DNA of 64,000 bases from Pararge aegeria (taxonomy: Eukaryota > Arthropoda > Insecta > Lepidoptera > Nymphalidae), in NCBI RefSeq assembly GCF_905163445.1, contig NC_053191.1, positions 6,138,001-6,202,000 of the forward strand. Reading direction: 5' to 3'. The notes under the pieces were generated by a model. That model made no database searches. It was not told the DNA's origin and worked only from the letters and a program-made list of their open reading frames with translations. Positions within the stretch are counted from its first letter, which is position 1. The number at the start of each line of letters is the position of its first letter. Made by a program: the position numbers and the translations under genes. Of this stretch, positions 20,290-30,934 are shown in pieces.

Positions 20290-20575
20290 CTCCGAATTTC
20301 TACCTCCATCGGTTCCCAGAACTTGGACCCTGCTTATTGCAACTTTGCTTAAAGTTAGTGGGTAACTCGGGTTACCTTCTTCTAGAGCGTACTTGCAAAT
20401 TTTTGAACAATCTCCCTCCAAAAAACAATCTAGGTATTCAAGGGGCGGACAAGCAAATTCCTTAAAAGCCGGCAACGCATCCTCCTCTGGTGCTGCAGAT
20501 GTTTATGAGCGGCGGTGATCACTTAGCATCAGGTGACCCACTTGTTCGTTTGCCCGCTATTGATATAAAAAAAAA
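20290..20575 (+). repeat. repeat F, LINE 3'-like with poly(A)
   Basis: Contains 'ccttaaaagccggcaacgca', 'gagcggcggtgatcactta', 'catcaggtgacccac' and 'cgtttgcccgct', ending in an A-run at 20568. This is a very common lepidopteran sequence in my memory, usually at LINE 3' ends. Overlapping 65- to 68-codon frames on both strands are not genes. Confidence 0.65.
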
Positions 20576-20792
20576 GATACTTCGAGCTCTAGCGGCTCTA
20601 TTTGGTATTATTCCGTAAAATTCGTCATACTGAACTTAACCTCGTATCCCAGATACAGCAGTTTTCAGTGTAATATTTTCCACTATTTCTGGAAGAACCG
20701 GAGTGTAAACATTATAGACCTGCTAGGCTAACTACCTGTTAGTCTTTTTGTTATGTACAAACACCTTCCAGCTAACATGGGCAGGAGACAAT

Positions 20793-20940
20793 TAAATAAA
20801 TAAATAAATAAATATGCTTCGACAATACACACATCGCCATCTAGCCCCAAAGTAAGCGTAGCTTGTGTTATGGGTACTGAGATGGCTGATGAATAATTTT
20901 ATGAATAATATACATAAATACTAAGAAAAAACATATAAGT
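20793..20940 (-). mobile_element. SINE-B, 5'-truncated
   Basis: Minus-strand tail half only: an AAAT-repeat, then 'gacaatacacacatcgccat' and 'gtaagcgtagcttgtgttat', stopping at 'aacatataagt'. Confidence 0.88.
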
Positions 20941-21550
20941 TACATTAATAATTATCTCCCCGCGGAATGGATAAAAATGTATTTTCTCCCACAGCTTTTT
21001 TAACTCTCAATGCACAAGTGGAAATAATATCCAAATAATATAAGTGCCATAATAAATGGGGGTAAGTTTCTCCTATACCATGTTTCCGTGCTTTAGCAGG
21101 CGAACACGTTAATTATTGTTATATCCCCAGTCAGGGGATATAATTATATATAGGATATAAATATATTTACTCTCTATTAGTGTTTTTTTTTTATTTAAAA
21201 ATAATTCGGTGGTTGTTGCAATCCAGAAGCTTAAAATTCTCCAACGCCTTTATAAACAGCTTCAGGGAGACTTGCCCATTATCACTAAACCTAGGAATGG
21301 CCTAAATCGAATGCCTAGTGATTTAGGCGATAACTATAGGAAAAAAAATGTTTCACTAACTCTTAGGTGTTAACTATTTGTAAAAAGTTGATCTATGTCT
21401 CGGAATCTCCTTAAATTAGGCGTAACTTATTAAGATATTGTTTAAGTTGTCGTTAGTGAAAACAGGCATTAATCTTCGTGCATATAATACACCTTGCTGC
21501 AATTGGATTGGCTTTCTAGTCAGGTACTGCATAAGTGTATTAAACATTGT
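20941..21550. other. unassigned DNA
   Basis: No recognised feature over about 600 bp. Confidence 0.35.
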
Positions 21551-21848
21551 GACGACCTCCCTGGCCCAACGGTGAGCGCCCTGAATTTAGGCAGGAGGTC
21601 CCGGGTTACATTCCCGCGAGGGGCAATTTGGGAATTTTTTATTTCCGAATTTTCTCTGGTCTGGTCTGGTGGGAGGCTTTGGCCGTGGCTAGTTACCACC
21701 CCTACCGACAAAGTGCCGCTAAGCGATTAAGTGTTCCGGTGCGATTTCGCGTATAAACCGATTACAATACCATCTTAGACAGCGTTATCACTTACCACCA
21801 GGTGAGTTTGCAGTCAAGGGCTAACTTGTAGTCAAATAAAAAAAAAGA
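21551..21848 (+). mobile_element. SINE-C, full length
   Basis: Begins 'gacgacctccctggcccaac', with a tRNA-like box A region ('tggcccaacggtgagc') and a weakened box B ('gggttacattccc'). The body has 'attttctctggtctggtctg', 'ggccgtggctagttaccac' and 'gtgagtttgcagtcaaggg', then an A-run. The copies at 53588 and 61801 start at the same point. Frames of 63-78 codons on both strands are incidental. Confidence 0.9.
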
Positions 21849-22565
21849 AGCTTTTGGCAAACACTTTTTTTTACTGTAGGAAATTCGAATTTGTGCGGTG
21901 ACCTTAACATAACCCAACCACCAATACTACAAGTGCTTAGCAAAGTCATCGTTCACAATTACTTTGAAAAGTGACCGGATATACAAAACAAAACACAAGT
22001 ATTTTAAAATAACTATCATTTTAACTCACCCTTCTAACCATAATGACTTTATTTATTTTAATTATTGGATAGCATTTAATGATGTGATAACATTTATTCA
22101 TATTTACAAAGTACTTAATGAAACACGGTCCAAACGTATATAAATATTTACATCAATTTGGGCATATATTTATTAGAAACTATTTCCACGTTACTAAAGG
22201 CAAGGCAAAATGATAGGCGTCCATCCAGCGTACTAGGCATTTTGCCCAGCAAACGAACAATCTCAAGAAGATCTTATTCGAGCAACTCTGGCCTGGTATG
22301 TTGAAAGGGTTTCTTCCTATTACCAGATAGCTCTTGTCTGTAATCTTACGTACTGGTAATATTAGAAAGAGAAAGATATTTTGGTTTGTTCGTTTCTTTG
22401 TAACCAATATTTTCCGAAAGTACTGGACTTATTTTTAACATTTATTCACCAAATGAAAGCTTAACTTATTTTGAAAAATCTATGACATCTGAAAATTGCA
22501 ATCATGTAACCCAAAAGTAACAAAATTTTTCCTACAAAATTGTATACTTGGCATGCGCAGAGATA
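21849..22565. other. unassigned DNA
   Basis: Contains a 75-codon minus frame (22180-22407) without a domain. A segment near 22200-22330 ('catccagcgtactagg') looks repeat-like but I could not match it inside the window. Confidence 0.35.
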
Positions 22566-22648
22566 TCATAAACATTTTCGAGTTGTGGGAATCGAACCCA
22601 CACCGTTGAACTCAGAAAGCAAGGTCGCTGCCCACTGCGCAAACAAAA
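22566..22648 (-). mobile_element. solo SINE-B head
   Basis: Only the tRNA-like head is present: 'aaacattttcgagttgtggg', box B 'gttcgattccc' (minus strand) and 'gcagtgggcagcgacc'. The whole body is missing on the tail side. Confidence 0.85.
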
Positions 22649-22759
22649 AAAATATCGTTTAGCATGCAGTATCGATTACAGAGGGCCCTGTAAATAAATT
22701 CTTACAAAACAGCCGCGGATGTTCTGACTTAAAAAAATCTCACTTGCTCCCCTTATACC

Positions 22760-22880
22760 ATAAGCTGGTCACGCCCATCTTTATTTGCCTATACCCTAAC
22801 AGATAAGCCCGTTACCAACTTAGACTGCATTCAAGGCCAAGCGAGATTGCAGTCAAGGGCTAACATGTATTGTAATATTT
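22760..22880 (+). mobile_element. SINE-C 3' part
   Basis: 'agataagcccgttaccaact', 'agactgcattc' and 'gcgagattgcagtcaagggc' match the end of SINE-C. Confidence 0.7.
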
Positions 22881-23199
22881 AAAAAATAGATTCTTTTCTA
22901 TGTACGCTCAGAGGACGCAAACTGCAACGCTGTTAAGGACGCAATTTTAACGCGGCAGTGGCATCCTTGCTGAGTGTAATGCTATGTTTATATTCAGCAC
23001 ACATCCGAACCAGCATAAGCAGGAAAGCGGGCGAGCGAGCGAGCTCGAGTTAACATAATTTACATACTATAGTTCGGTCGTTAAAAGAATGCATTGCTGA
23101 CAGGTCGTAATAGAATACACGATGCAGCTTTGTAGTGACGTTGCTTTACAATTGCAATGTTTTTATGATTTATTTGAACTAGTAACCAATGATTAGTGT

Positions 23200-23612
23200 A
23201 AATATAAATAAATGTGAGTACTACGACATCTGGCCCCAAAGTGAGGGTACTAAGAGTACTAAGATGACTAATGAAAGTTTTGATAAATAATAATAAGATA
23301 AACACCCAGGCACAAAAAAAATTTTTTTTTTTTTTATTTTTTTTTTTTTTTATTGGATCATTAAACTGGTAACAACCAATGACGTTATCATGAGAATAAC
23401 ATAAATACAAGAGAAAGACAGAGATTGAAACCTTCTAGAAATGACCACAGCATGCTTAATTTAGATAATCTAAAAGCTAATCAAATAAAGCAAAATTTAA
23501 AACTGAATACCTGCAATACTATACAATGAATAGTGATGATATAAAATTAAAACGGAAAATAAACATTCATGTTAATCACACAAACATTTTCGAGTTCTGG
23601 GAATCGAACCTT
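23200..23612 (-). mobile_element. SINE-B split by an insertion
   Basis: The tail half lies at 23200-23320 (AAATA tail to 'aaacacccaggcac'). The head half resumes at about 23556 ('aaacattcatgttaatcaca') and ends in box B ('gggaatcgaacc'). The interval 23321-23555 is foreign. The SINE is degenerate and its head is truncated. Confidence 0.85.
23321..23555 (-). mobile_element. poly(A) retro-insertion of unknown origin
   Basis: On the plus strand it starts with about 30 nt of almost pure T (23322-23351). On the minus strand it is therefore a sequence ending 'gatccaataaa' plus a poly(A) run, placed inside an A-rich site of SINE-B. It may be a processed mRNA copy or a 5'-truncated LINE or SINE. It encodes no recognisable protein. 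Confidence 0.65.
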
Positions 23613-23654
23613 CGACGGCAGTCAAATCCAAAAACTTGAATACTTTATATCAAC

Positions 23655-24003
23655 TTTTTACAATATTATAGATGCAAAAGTTTGTACGGAAGTTTGTTAC
23701 TCAATCACGCCAAAACGCATTTGTTGTTCTTTTAATCGAAAAGTGTACGGTCAAAGTTGTATGGATTTCTTTTCGATTTTCGCACAGCAAGAGATTAACA
23801 TGGTTAGAAAAAAACAGCCAAAATTTGATTCTGAAAAATTGCACTGTTCTATATTCCTATTATTGTATTCTATAGGAACGGTGTGTTTGAAAGGAGTTAC
23901 GTTAAAATTTGTAAAATAATGTTTTGTAATTCTATAATTCAGAAAGTTTTTATGGGAAAATTATCAAAAGTTGCACGCAGACGAAGTTGCGAGGAACCGC
24001 TTA
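23655..24003 (+). mobile_element. degenerate Helitron-like copy
   Basis: The 5' side has 'atattatagatgcaaaagtt', as in other Helitrons here ('atattataaatg.gaaagt'). The 3' side has 'cgcagacgaagttgcgagg' followed by 'accgctta', a damaged CTAG end. Frames of 67-116 codons across it are incidental. Confidence 0.6.
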
Positions 24004-24190
24004 TATTAGATATAAGAAAAAAATATTCTTAATTCAAACAGTGTTTTACTAGGATAACTGTTTATTATTGCTAAATTACCGACTTGACAAGTTGACAGAC
24101 GGCAGAGCCAGATACTTTTAGCGACCGGATTATAGCGCTGTCCACTTGCTTGCGTGCTACTGCGGAAGTAGACTGAATGTAAACACGAAT

Positions 24191-24490
24191 ACTTGTAAGG
24201 AAGCAGTGGTTAAGACTCAGGTTTAACTTTCGGTGGGCCAAGTTCGAATCCCTCTAACTTTTCTAAGTTATGTGCGTTTTAAGCAATCAATTTATCACTT
24301 GCTTCATCGGTAAAGAGAAACATCGTGAGGAAACCTGCATGCCTGAGAGTACTCCATAATGTTCTCAAAGGCGTGTGGAGACCACCAATCCATACTGAGC
24401 CAACGTGGTGGACTGCAGCGTTATCCCTTCTCATTGTGGGAGAAGATTCGTGCCCGTGAGAATTTGGCCTGGAATGGGTTGATATGAAGT
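24191..24490 (+). mobile_element. SINE-A, near full length
   Basis: Plus-strand copy: head 'gcagtggttaagact', box B 'agttcgaatcc', then 'gttatgtgcgttttaagcaa', 'gaggaaacctgcatgcctga' and 'gtggtggactgcagc'. It ends 'atgggttgatatgaag', one step short of the GATGAT tail. Confidence 0.92.
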
Positions 24491-25496
24491 AAAAAATATT
24501 TTTTTAAATATCTTTTTCGAAGTTTCTTAATTTTGTTGCAGTCAAGTGTTATACAAAGCACGTTATTTACAATAGGCAAGCTGTGAGAAGGAGCGTTGAG
24601 AAACTATGGCACTAGCTAGTTACTCAATAAACCATTATACTTATGGGTCAGATACAACAGCCTGATCCCTTAACAGTTTAGCCCGCTACCATCTTGTAGC
24701 GGAATAAAAAATATTATTTACCTGGTTTTTTTCCTTTATGTAATGTTGTGTATAATTACAAACGATGCCTTAAATCCAGGTAAAGGCTTACCCAGAGCCC
24801 TGATTCTGTATGGCATTCAGAACGAGGGACATAAATTATTGTTGTGACATACAATTTTACATATCTTGTATAATAACCGTCAAAATTTATGTCTCGCTTT
24901 GCAGTTACGAGCGACATAAGATTTTAAGTCATACATAATATCACGGTTAAGCTTTTTATATATAAACTTTCATATTGAAACGAGGTTTGTCGGGAAAACG
25001 TATAAACTTCTCTCGTCTCATATAAATAAGGCACAATAACGCCCCTGAAAAGATATAAAAAATTATTTGACGTCACTTTTAAACGTCATCATTTGGCAAG
25101 GAGTATTAATTGTTACAGTAGTTTAAAGTTTTATATAACATGGGAACTAACTGTAGTTTTGTAGATAAACCTTGTCCTTTCTAGCGTGCTATTTTGTTAC
25201 ATCGTGTAAGATATCATGTAAAATGTATGTATCACGCGATCGCACCGTTAAGGCGAAGGAGTTTACGTCTATCGGTAAGGTAACTGCGTAGATCAATTTT
25301 CATTACAATGACCATAGTTACCGCGGGTGAAACCGCGGGAGCAGCTACTTAACAATAACACCCTAAAAGCTTAAGAATTAAGTAGGCGAATGGTGATGGT
25401 AATAAACTATACAAAAACCAGCTAAGTTTTTTGTAGGCTTCTTCCTGAGCTAGGCTTGGATGCGCACGACAAGTTAATCAGTTATGTCTCGCCATT
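24491..25496. other. unassigned DNA with short repeat scraps
   Basis: 24655-24712 is a SINE-C 3' scrap ('tttagcccgctaccatctt'). 25321-25349 ('gtgaaaccgcgggagcagct') resembles a Helitron 3' end. The rest is unassigned. Confidence 0.45.
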
Positions 25497-25775
25497 ATCT
25501 CGAAGAAGCGGTGATAAGCCACTGGTTAGGACTTTGGCTTCATTTCGGGAAGCCAAGTTCGAATACCAGCGCGAACCTCTCCTTTTCCTTGGTTATAAGT
25601 AATTAAATTTTATTCGCTTCAACAGTGAAGGAAAACATCGTGAGGAGACCTGCATGCTTCAGTTCTCCATAATTTTGTCAAATTGTGTGAAGTCCACCAA
25701 TACGCACCAGCGTAGGAGGGTCAGCGTGGGAGACCCGTGCCCTGTAGTGGACCGGTTAAGGCTCGATATGATAAT
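25497..25775 (+). mobile_element. SINE-A, near full length
   Basis: Head 'gcggtgataagccactggtt' (box A region), decayed box B 'agttcgaataccag', 'gaggagacctgcatgcttca' and tail 'cgtgccctgtagtggacc'. A 62-codon frame here is incidental. Confidence 0.9.
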
Positions 25776-26233
25776 TATCTCGTCCTTTTCTATAAATATA
25801 GCGCGAGAAAATAGTATATTTAATTATTCAATCAAGGATTAGTTTTAGACTTAAGTTGTTTAGTTAACGAATTCGGAGGATTATCTCCTATACAGTGGTT
25901 TCGTAAAAATCGTCTCTATTATTAAAATTAAAAAAAGTTTTTACTCTGAATGAAAATAAGCAATAGAACCGGGTGGGTTAATGCGTAAACTAAAATCTCT
26001 TGGATAATATTTTGGGCACTTAACGGTTTAAATGCGCAACAAACTTTACCACTTCATAATAATAGTAGACTCTCTACCTTTAATACTGTCGTAGTTAAGC
26101 TGGCTTAACTTAATAGGTTTTCTTAGCACATACGAGCAAGGCCAAAACGCTTCTTAGTAAGTATTCGCCAACTTGAATCCATTCAATCTATAGGATTAAT
26201 CTCTAAAGTAGAAAATTTCCAGTGGAAATGTTT
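25776..26233. other. unassigned DNA
   Basis: No recognised feature. Confidence 0.35.
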
Positions 26234-26482
26234 GAGGGAAAATTCGCGCAGTAGGCAGGATCACAATCCTGCTTTCTGAGTCCAAGGCTGTGGGTTCGAT
26301 TTCCTGGAAAATCTTTGTGTGATGAACATGATTGTTTGCAGTGTCTGGGTGTTTATCTGTATATTATAAGTATTCATAAATATTCATCAGTTAGCTTAGT
26401 ACCCATAACACAAGCTACGTTTATTTTGGGGCTAGGTGGCGATGGGTGTATCATTGTAATATATTTACTTATTTATTTATTT
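26234..26482 (+). mobile_element. SINE-B, near full length
   Basis: Plus-strand copy; box A is damaged ('ttcgcgcagtaggc') and box B intact ('ggttcgatttcc', one extra T). The 3' end has a TTTATT repeat. Confidence 0.9.
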
Positions 26483-26527
26483 CAAGACGAAAAAAAAGAC
26501 AAACGAGTATTTTTTTCTTTATAGTAA

Positions 26528-26793
26528 TAATTGATGGACCCAGCAGATGGCCCCTGATGGTATCTGGAAAACCATCGCCTATGAACAGCTACACTTCTTA
26601 GAGTATGAAATAACACGTCCTGCAACATGCCGCGCTGTGTCCATGAACCTGTGGCGAATTTTTTAGGCCGTATGTGCATATAATTTCACCGGCACCCCTG
26701 ACCTTCATAGCGGAACACAGCATTGCAACAAGCGGCAGAAATAAGAATTGTGGTAGTACTTCCTGAGCCAAGCTCTGTCTCAAACACTTGTCA
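26528..26793 (+). repeat. repeat E copy
   Basis: Starts 'gatggacccagcagatggcc', then 'aaaaccatcgcctatgaaca', 'cacgtcctgcaacatgcc', 'gtgtccatgaacc', 'cggaacacagcattgc' and 'tggtagtacttcc', ending at the Helitron border. Confidence 0.65.
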
Positions 26794-27052
26794 CTAGCGG
26801 ACCCGTCGTCGTCATGCCCGATAAAACAGCGCCATAAAACGGGCGTTATTTATTTTCCAACCACCCAGGTCCCCACTGAAATAAACACACCAAATTTCTT
26901 CAAAATCGGTCCAGCTATGCAAGAGGAATCGGATGTCAAACACACCTCCACAAAAAATATGCATATTGCTGTAATTTTTAGTATTTTTCGCGTATATTTC
27001 AAGATCTATATTAGTCAAATCTCTCAAGACTAACTAACAGCATTTATATAGA
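26794..27052 (-). mobile_element. non-autonomous Helitron, complete
   Basis: Minus-strand Helitron: 5' end TC at 27052 ('tctatataaatgctg' on the minus strand) and 3' end CTAG at 26794-26797 ('gacgggtccgctag', minus strand). The flanks read A on the left and T on the right. Frames of 71-81 codons inside are incidental. Confidence 0.85.
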
Positions 27053-27479
27053 TTAGTAAAGCTAGAAATCTTAATGAAAAACAGAACAATTTCATTCAAA
27101 AAATATTAAGCGCTTTAGACAAATTACAAGGGACACACGTAAACTAGATTTTATATTCTGTCTGTAAATTATAAGATCATGAACTACACTGCATCATACG
27201 TTTATAATATTACAAAATAACTCAACCTAAGACCTCGTTTAAAATCTCCGCTTAACCAGATTGTCATTAAATCGCGTCATGTTATTTGCATAATATTCTT
27301 GTTTCCAGACTCCAAAGAAGCACATATTCGGTAAAATCCAAATAGCCCATTATCCTTTACGGAGTAACCATACGCCCGTTTAGAAACCTTATCTACCAAT
27401 CCAAGTTGGCTGAAAGCGGCTCATTTTATTCCTAAAGTCCCTCGCCCCTTAAAAATGATAATACGGTATATTTAAATTA
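27053..27479. other. unassigned DNA
   Basis: No recognised repeat; adjacent to the candidate first exon. Confidence 0.4.
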
Positions 27480-27639
27480 ATTTTCTTATCACGAGATCGG
27501 TACACATTGCACCCCAGCCTCCCCTCACAGCGCTGTAAGATCAGAGTTAACGAGTGATCCCATTCTCGCCCGTTCTCCCCGCCTTTAGTTGATTAAAACA
27601 CGGCTATATTAAGATGGTTGTCGGCGCAATTCTGAATTT
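27480..27639 (+). other. candidate 5' UTR and first coding exon
   Basis: A patch rich in C and G for this window ('caccccagcctcccctcaca', 'cccgttctccccgcc') precedes ATG at 27614-27616 in the context 'aagATGG', a good Kozak fit. Reading gives MVVGAILN and then two bases before 'GTAAGTAT' at 27640, a consensus 5' splice site. If real it would be the start of a host gene whose later exons are not seen here. Only 26 coding bases exist, so chance is quite possible. Confidence 0.25.
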
Positions 27640-28099
27640 GTAAGTATTTTTTTGCGAGATGAAAAAATTAAATTATACAATGTTGAGTTTTATTTGCGGA
27701 CTGTGCTTACATATTTATAACTGTGCTCGACGTTTATTTGACAAAGGAAATTAGTGTTTTGTAATTGTTGTATCCCTCGACGTTAACCGTTTCAAGCTTG
27801 TGCACTACCCTGGTACCAATTCTAAAATAAAATAGAATACACAGCACTACGCCTCGGGTTTTTGAGTGCTACACAGGGCCGGTTCCTTGCATGCCTTGCG
27901 AAGTGTTGCTCTGTAAGTGACCTTAATTCTTATAGTGTTTGCTTTTTTTTTTCTGATGGACGGATCCTCCAATAAACTGCGAAGAATCATGTATAAGGTT
28001 ATCAAAGAAAAAAATCTTACCAGTCCCTTACTTGCCGGATTAAAGGTACTCTATGAGACTAAACTTCTCCCCAGCCAATTAATTCGTAATCCACAGAAT
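27640..28099. other. unassigned DNA
   Basis: Mostly unrecognised. 27950-28080 has weak similarity to 55320-55400 and may be the outer part of repeat I. Confidence 0.4.
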
Positions 28100-28720
28100 T
28101 AAGAACATAAAAAACCGAGTACACAACTAATATTGAAGCATCAAAAACCACTTCACTTTATCCAGTTTCTCGATCAGGCGGTTGGTCACTTCATTCTATT
28201 TAGCAGTTGAAAGTAATTATTTTATCTTTAACTAGCTATTTATTGCCCGCGACATCGTTCGTTTTTTTTTTTTGTTTTTCGAAAAACATGTGCCTCATAA
28301 ATGTGGCAGCATTTAATGTATTTAAGATAGCTAAGCCTGGTGTAAAATCGTCAAACACTTTCGTCCCCTCTCCTAAGAGAACTGAGCTTAATTTCGGTAT
28401 AAAAAGCATCCTATATTACTTCTAATACCTTCAGGAATATGTGTACAAAGTTGCGTGATGATCGGTTTAGTAGTTTTTGCATGAAAGCGTAACATACAAA
28501 CTTACATTCACATTTATAATATTAGTAGGGATGTTCTAAAGGTTAACCATAAAATAGGGAAAATAGGAAAAGTTTTGGAACTAGCAACTTTTCGCGGGTG
28601 TGAAGTGAGACACGAACATGGCGGTTCACTGTTTTTGGACACATCGCACTGCAGGCAATAACGGCTGCATGAGGGGTTTCTATGTTCTTAATTATCTGCC
28701 GTAATCTTTCTAGTTATAAA
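28100..28720 (+). repeat. repeat I copy, split by a Helitron
   Basis: 28100-28231 and 28532-28720 together match 55425-55700 in one orientation: 'actaatattgaag', 'gtaattatttta', then after the gap 'aaccataaaat', 'gggaaaataggaaaagtt', 'cgcgggtgtga' and 'caataacggct'. Unclassified interspersed repeat. Confidence 0.8.
28232..28531 (-). mobile_element. non-autonomous Helitron, nested
   Basis: Minus-strand element. Its 3' end CTAG is at 28232-28235 and its 5' end ('tccctactaatattataaat', minus strand) is at 28531. It sits between A28231 and T28532. The undisturbed site in the second repeat I copy (between 55547 and 55548) aligns without a gap once these 300 bp are removed, which fixes the borders exactly. 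Confidence 0.95.
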
Positions 28721-29844
28721 TTTTTGCACTAAGAGTCAAACTGTTCATTCTCCTTGCTAGGAAATAAGCAAAAGTCTTATGCACTTTAAATCAACTCTAA
28801 CCAATGCTTACAAAGTGAACACCATTTAAGTCACTCTAGACCAGCGTTCTCTGGTATGGTAAAGTCAAATATGTTGCTACAACGTTTGATGATCGTATGA
28901 ACTGCGCGCTCTTATTCAAAAGCTCCAGCGTCTCTCTTTCTCTCTCGTCTTTTGTTCTATTTTTTTTTTAGAGACAAACCATAAACCTTTGAATTGCAAG
29001 AAAATTAAACATTTCCTCCTTATTATAAAGATACAATATCCTTATATCCTATGATAGAAAGACGGTCTGACTAAGAAATCCAGTGAGTAGAAATAAATAA
29101 ATATATAACAAGTTATCCCATCCCATCCGTTACAATCAAGTTAGATTTCAGTCAAGTGAACCAATTTTTACAAACGTATTTCCCCCGATATCTCTCGTCA
29201 CTACTGCGCGGTTTCCATCTACGGCCTTGAGGGCTTTATACGGATTAATCTCAGTTCACGGTCAAAGTCCGCCTGAGTCGAGGTCAGCGCGGTACAAGAA
29301 ACGCCCTTAAGATGTAAATATATACTAACAAGGGTTTCACAATATAATTATAATAACATAGTATTCCTAAGACAGAACATGGTCTTTATAAAAATAAAGT
29401 GGATCTAAATCATCAACTTACATATACTACTATAAATTGACATAAATTAGGAGATCATATTTTCTGGAACTGAGTAGGTATATGTTTTTATACTATGATT
29501 CTTATGACTTATAGTAATTTTGGACCTACCAATTCATAAATTCCAACAATGTGTTAAAACCCATCTATTGCGGCGATGTCTTCATTACCTATATATTATA
29601 TAATTGATTAATTTCTTGATAAGGTTGCTTGCAAACTACCTGCACAACTTTCATCTCTCGTAAGATAAAAAAATAAAGTTTAAAATATATTGTTGATGTT
29701 GGAAAAGAACAACAACTGATACTCTTCTACGGGGAGAATCTGCTGTCCGAATCGATGGTAGAGTCACAACAAGCAGACAGACTAGTTAAAGAAATGATCA
29801 AAAGTGCTTATAGTAGTGATTACTACTGCTTAAGCTTCCTGTTA
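28721..29844. other. unassigned DNA
   Basis: More than 1.1 kb with no recognised repeat apart from a CT-rich run near 28933-28950. 29700-29800 ('gtagagtcacaacaagcaga') looks repeat-like from memory, but no second copy is in the window. Confidence 0.35.
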
Positions 29845-29882
29845 AACCGAAAAGACTGATTAATCAATCAGTCTTTTCGGTT
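29845..29882. repeat. perfect 17-bp hairpin, 4-nt loop
   Basis: Arms 29845-29861 ('aaccgaaaagactgatt') and 29866-29882 are perfect reverse complements, with loop 'aatc'. An imperfect second 'cggttcggtt' follows on the right. Confidence 0.95.
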
Positions 29883-30404
29883 CGGTTTGCATTACGAAAT
29901 GCAAAACAAACTTGTAAAACAGCACAAGTTGGTCACTGTTTTAAAATTCACAAGGAATCCATCCATGTAAATGTAGCTTTCAACTATCTTTTCAATGGAC
30001 GTCCGCAATTTGGTTGCGGTAACACAATTTATTCCCAAAATTGCCACTCCATTACTATGCGGCGCTCGGCGCATTTAATTTTCATTCCCCGCTCGATGCC
30101 GAGACAAGCAACTTACCAAGTGTGAAATTAATAAAGGAGTAACTGAAAACTTGGACGGAGCTTAAGTCAGCGAAAGCAACTCGTCTATGAGTTAAGATTA
30201 TGCTGCAGTTCGAAGTAGGACATTTTGATAATTTATTAGGTGGCCTGGTTGCGACAGCGACTGCAGCTAAAGAGGGCAGAAAGTGCCTGCGTCATATATT
30301 GCGCCATCAGTGGAGACAGGCTATCAGAGTTCATAGATATATAATAGCTATGTTGTTTACTATTAGAATCAAATGCGCACTGCTCATGACACCATAGTGC
30401 ATAT
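29883..30404. other. unassigned DNA
   Basis: Frames of 60-65 codons on both strands show no domain. Confidence 0.35.
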
Positions 30405-30530
30405 TGCTTCACAGATTGCTAAAAGTCGAGTCAAATGGCACAAAATCGTCCGAAAGGTTGGAAGGGGTCACGACCCTCAGCAATGAGGAATACGACGTAA
30501 AGAGAGAGAGAGAGAGAGAATATACCGAGC
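30405..30530 (+). pseudogene. LINE polymerase extreme C-terminus
   Basis: Reads KSRVKWHKIVRKVGRGHDPQ Q and stop, the 'W..IV....RG.DPQQ' ending found on many lepidopteran LINE polymerases (from memory). An (AG)n run follows at 30500-30519, as in the tail of the same elements. Nothing upstream of this ending is kept. Confidence 0.65.
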
Positions 30531-30574
30531 TAATAACAGCTCATCAAGAGAGATACTTGAAAACCCAGTCCTGT

Positions 30575-30620
30575 TGGATAGAAGCAGGCGTTACTTTGCG
30601 AAAATCCATGATATATAACC
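30575..30620 (+). repeat. repeat D scrap
   Basis: 'gatagaagcaggcgttactt' and 'aaaatccatgatatata' match the start of the copy at 30935. Confidence 0.7.
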
Positions 30621-30654
30621 CAGTCATATCGGTTTAATAACACGGTCCATAGAT

Positions 30655-30840
30655 TAACTATCTCGTTGGTCTAATGATTTGCATATAAAACTGCGGACCA
30701 CGGGATCCTAGATCCGATTCCCTATGTTAGTACTAGCCCGAAGTTAGGAAACTGACACTGTCAATTCCTCATGGATGTATTGTGCTCTCCCGCTTCTATA
30801 GGGAATGTTACCAAAAGGTAGGCCCTTTTGGTAACGGACG
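30655..30840 (+). mobile_element. SINE-D: a fourth tRNA-derived head
   Basis: 'ctatctcgttggtctaatga' followed by 'gcatataaaactgcgg' and 'gatccgattccc' resembles a tRNA-derived head (box A-like, then box B-like with mismatches). It is unlike SINE-A, -B and -C. The downstream body to 30840 includes a 12-bp hairpin (30807-30835). Too decayed to be a functional tRNA gene. Confidence 0.55.
30807..30835. repeat. 12-bp hairpin, 5-nt loop
   Basis: Arms 'gttaccaaaagg' (30807-30818) and 'ccttttggtaac' (30824-30835), loop 'taggc'. Confidence 0.95.
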
Positions 30841-30934
30841 GACTACGGACTAAAAAAACCCGCTCCCTACCTCCACTCAATCTTCCAGGAATTGCTCATA
30901 CATTTACATCTGGAAGATAGCTTTCTAAATAAAC

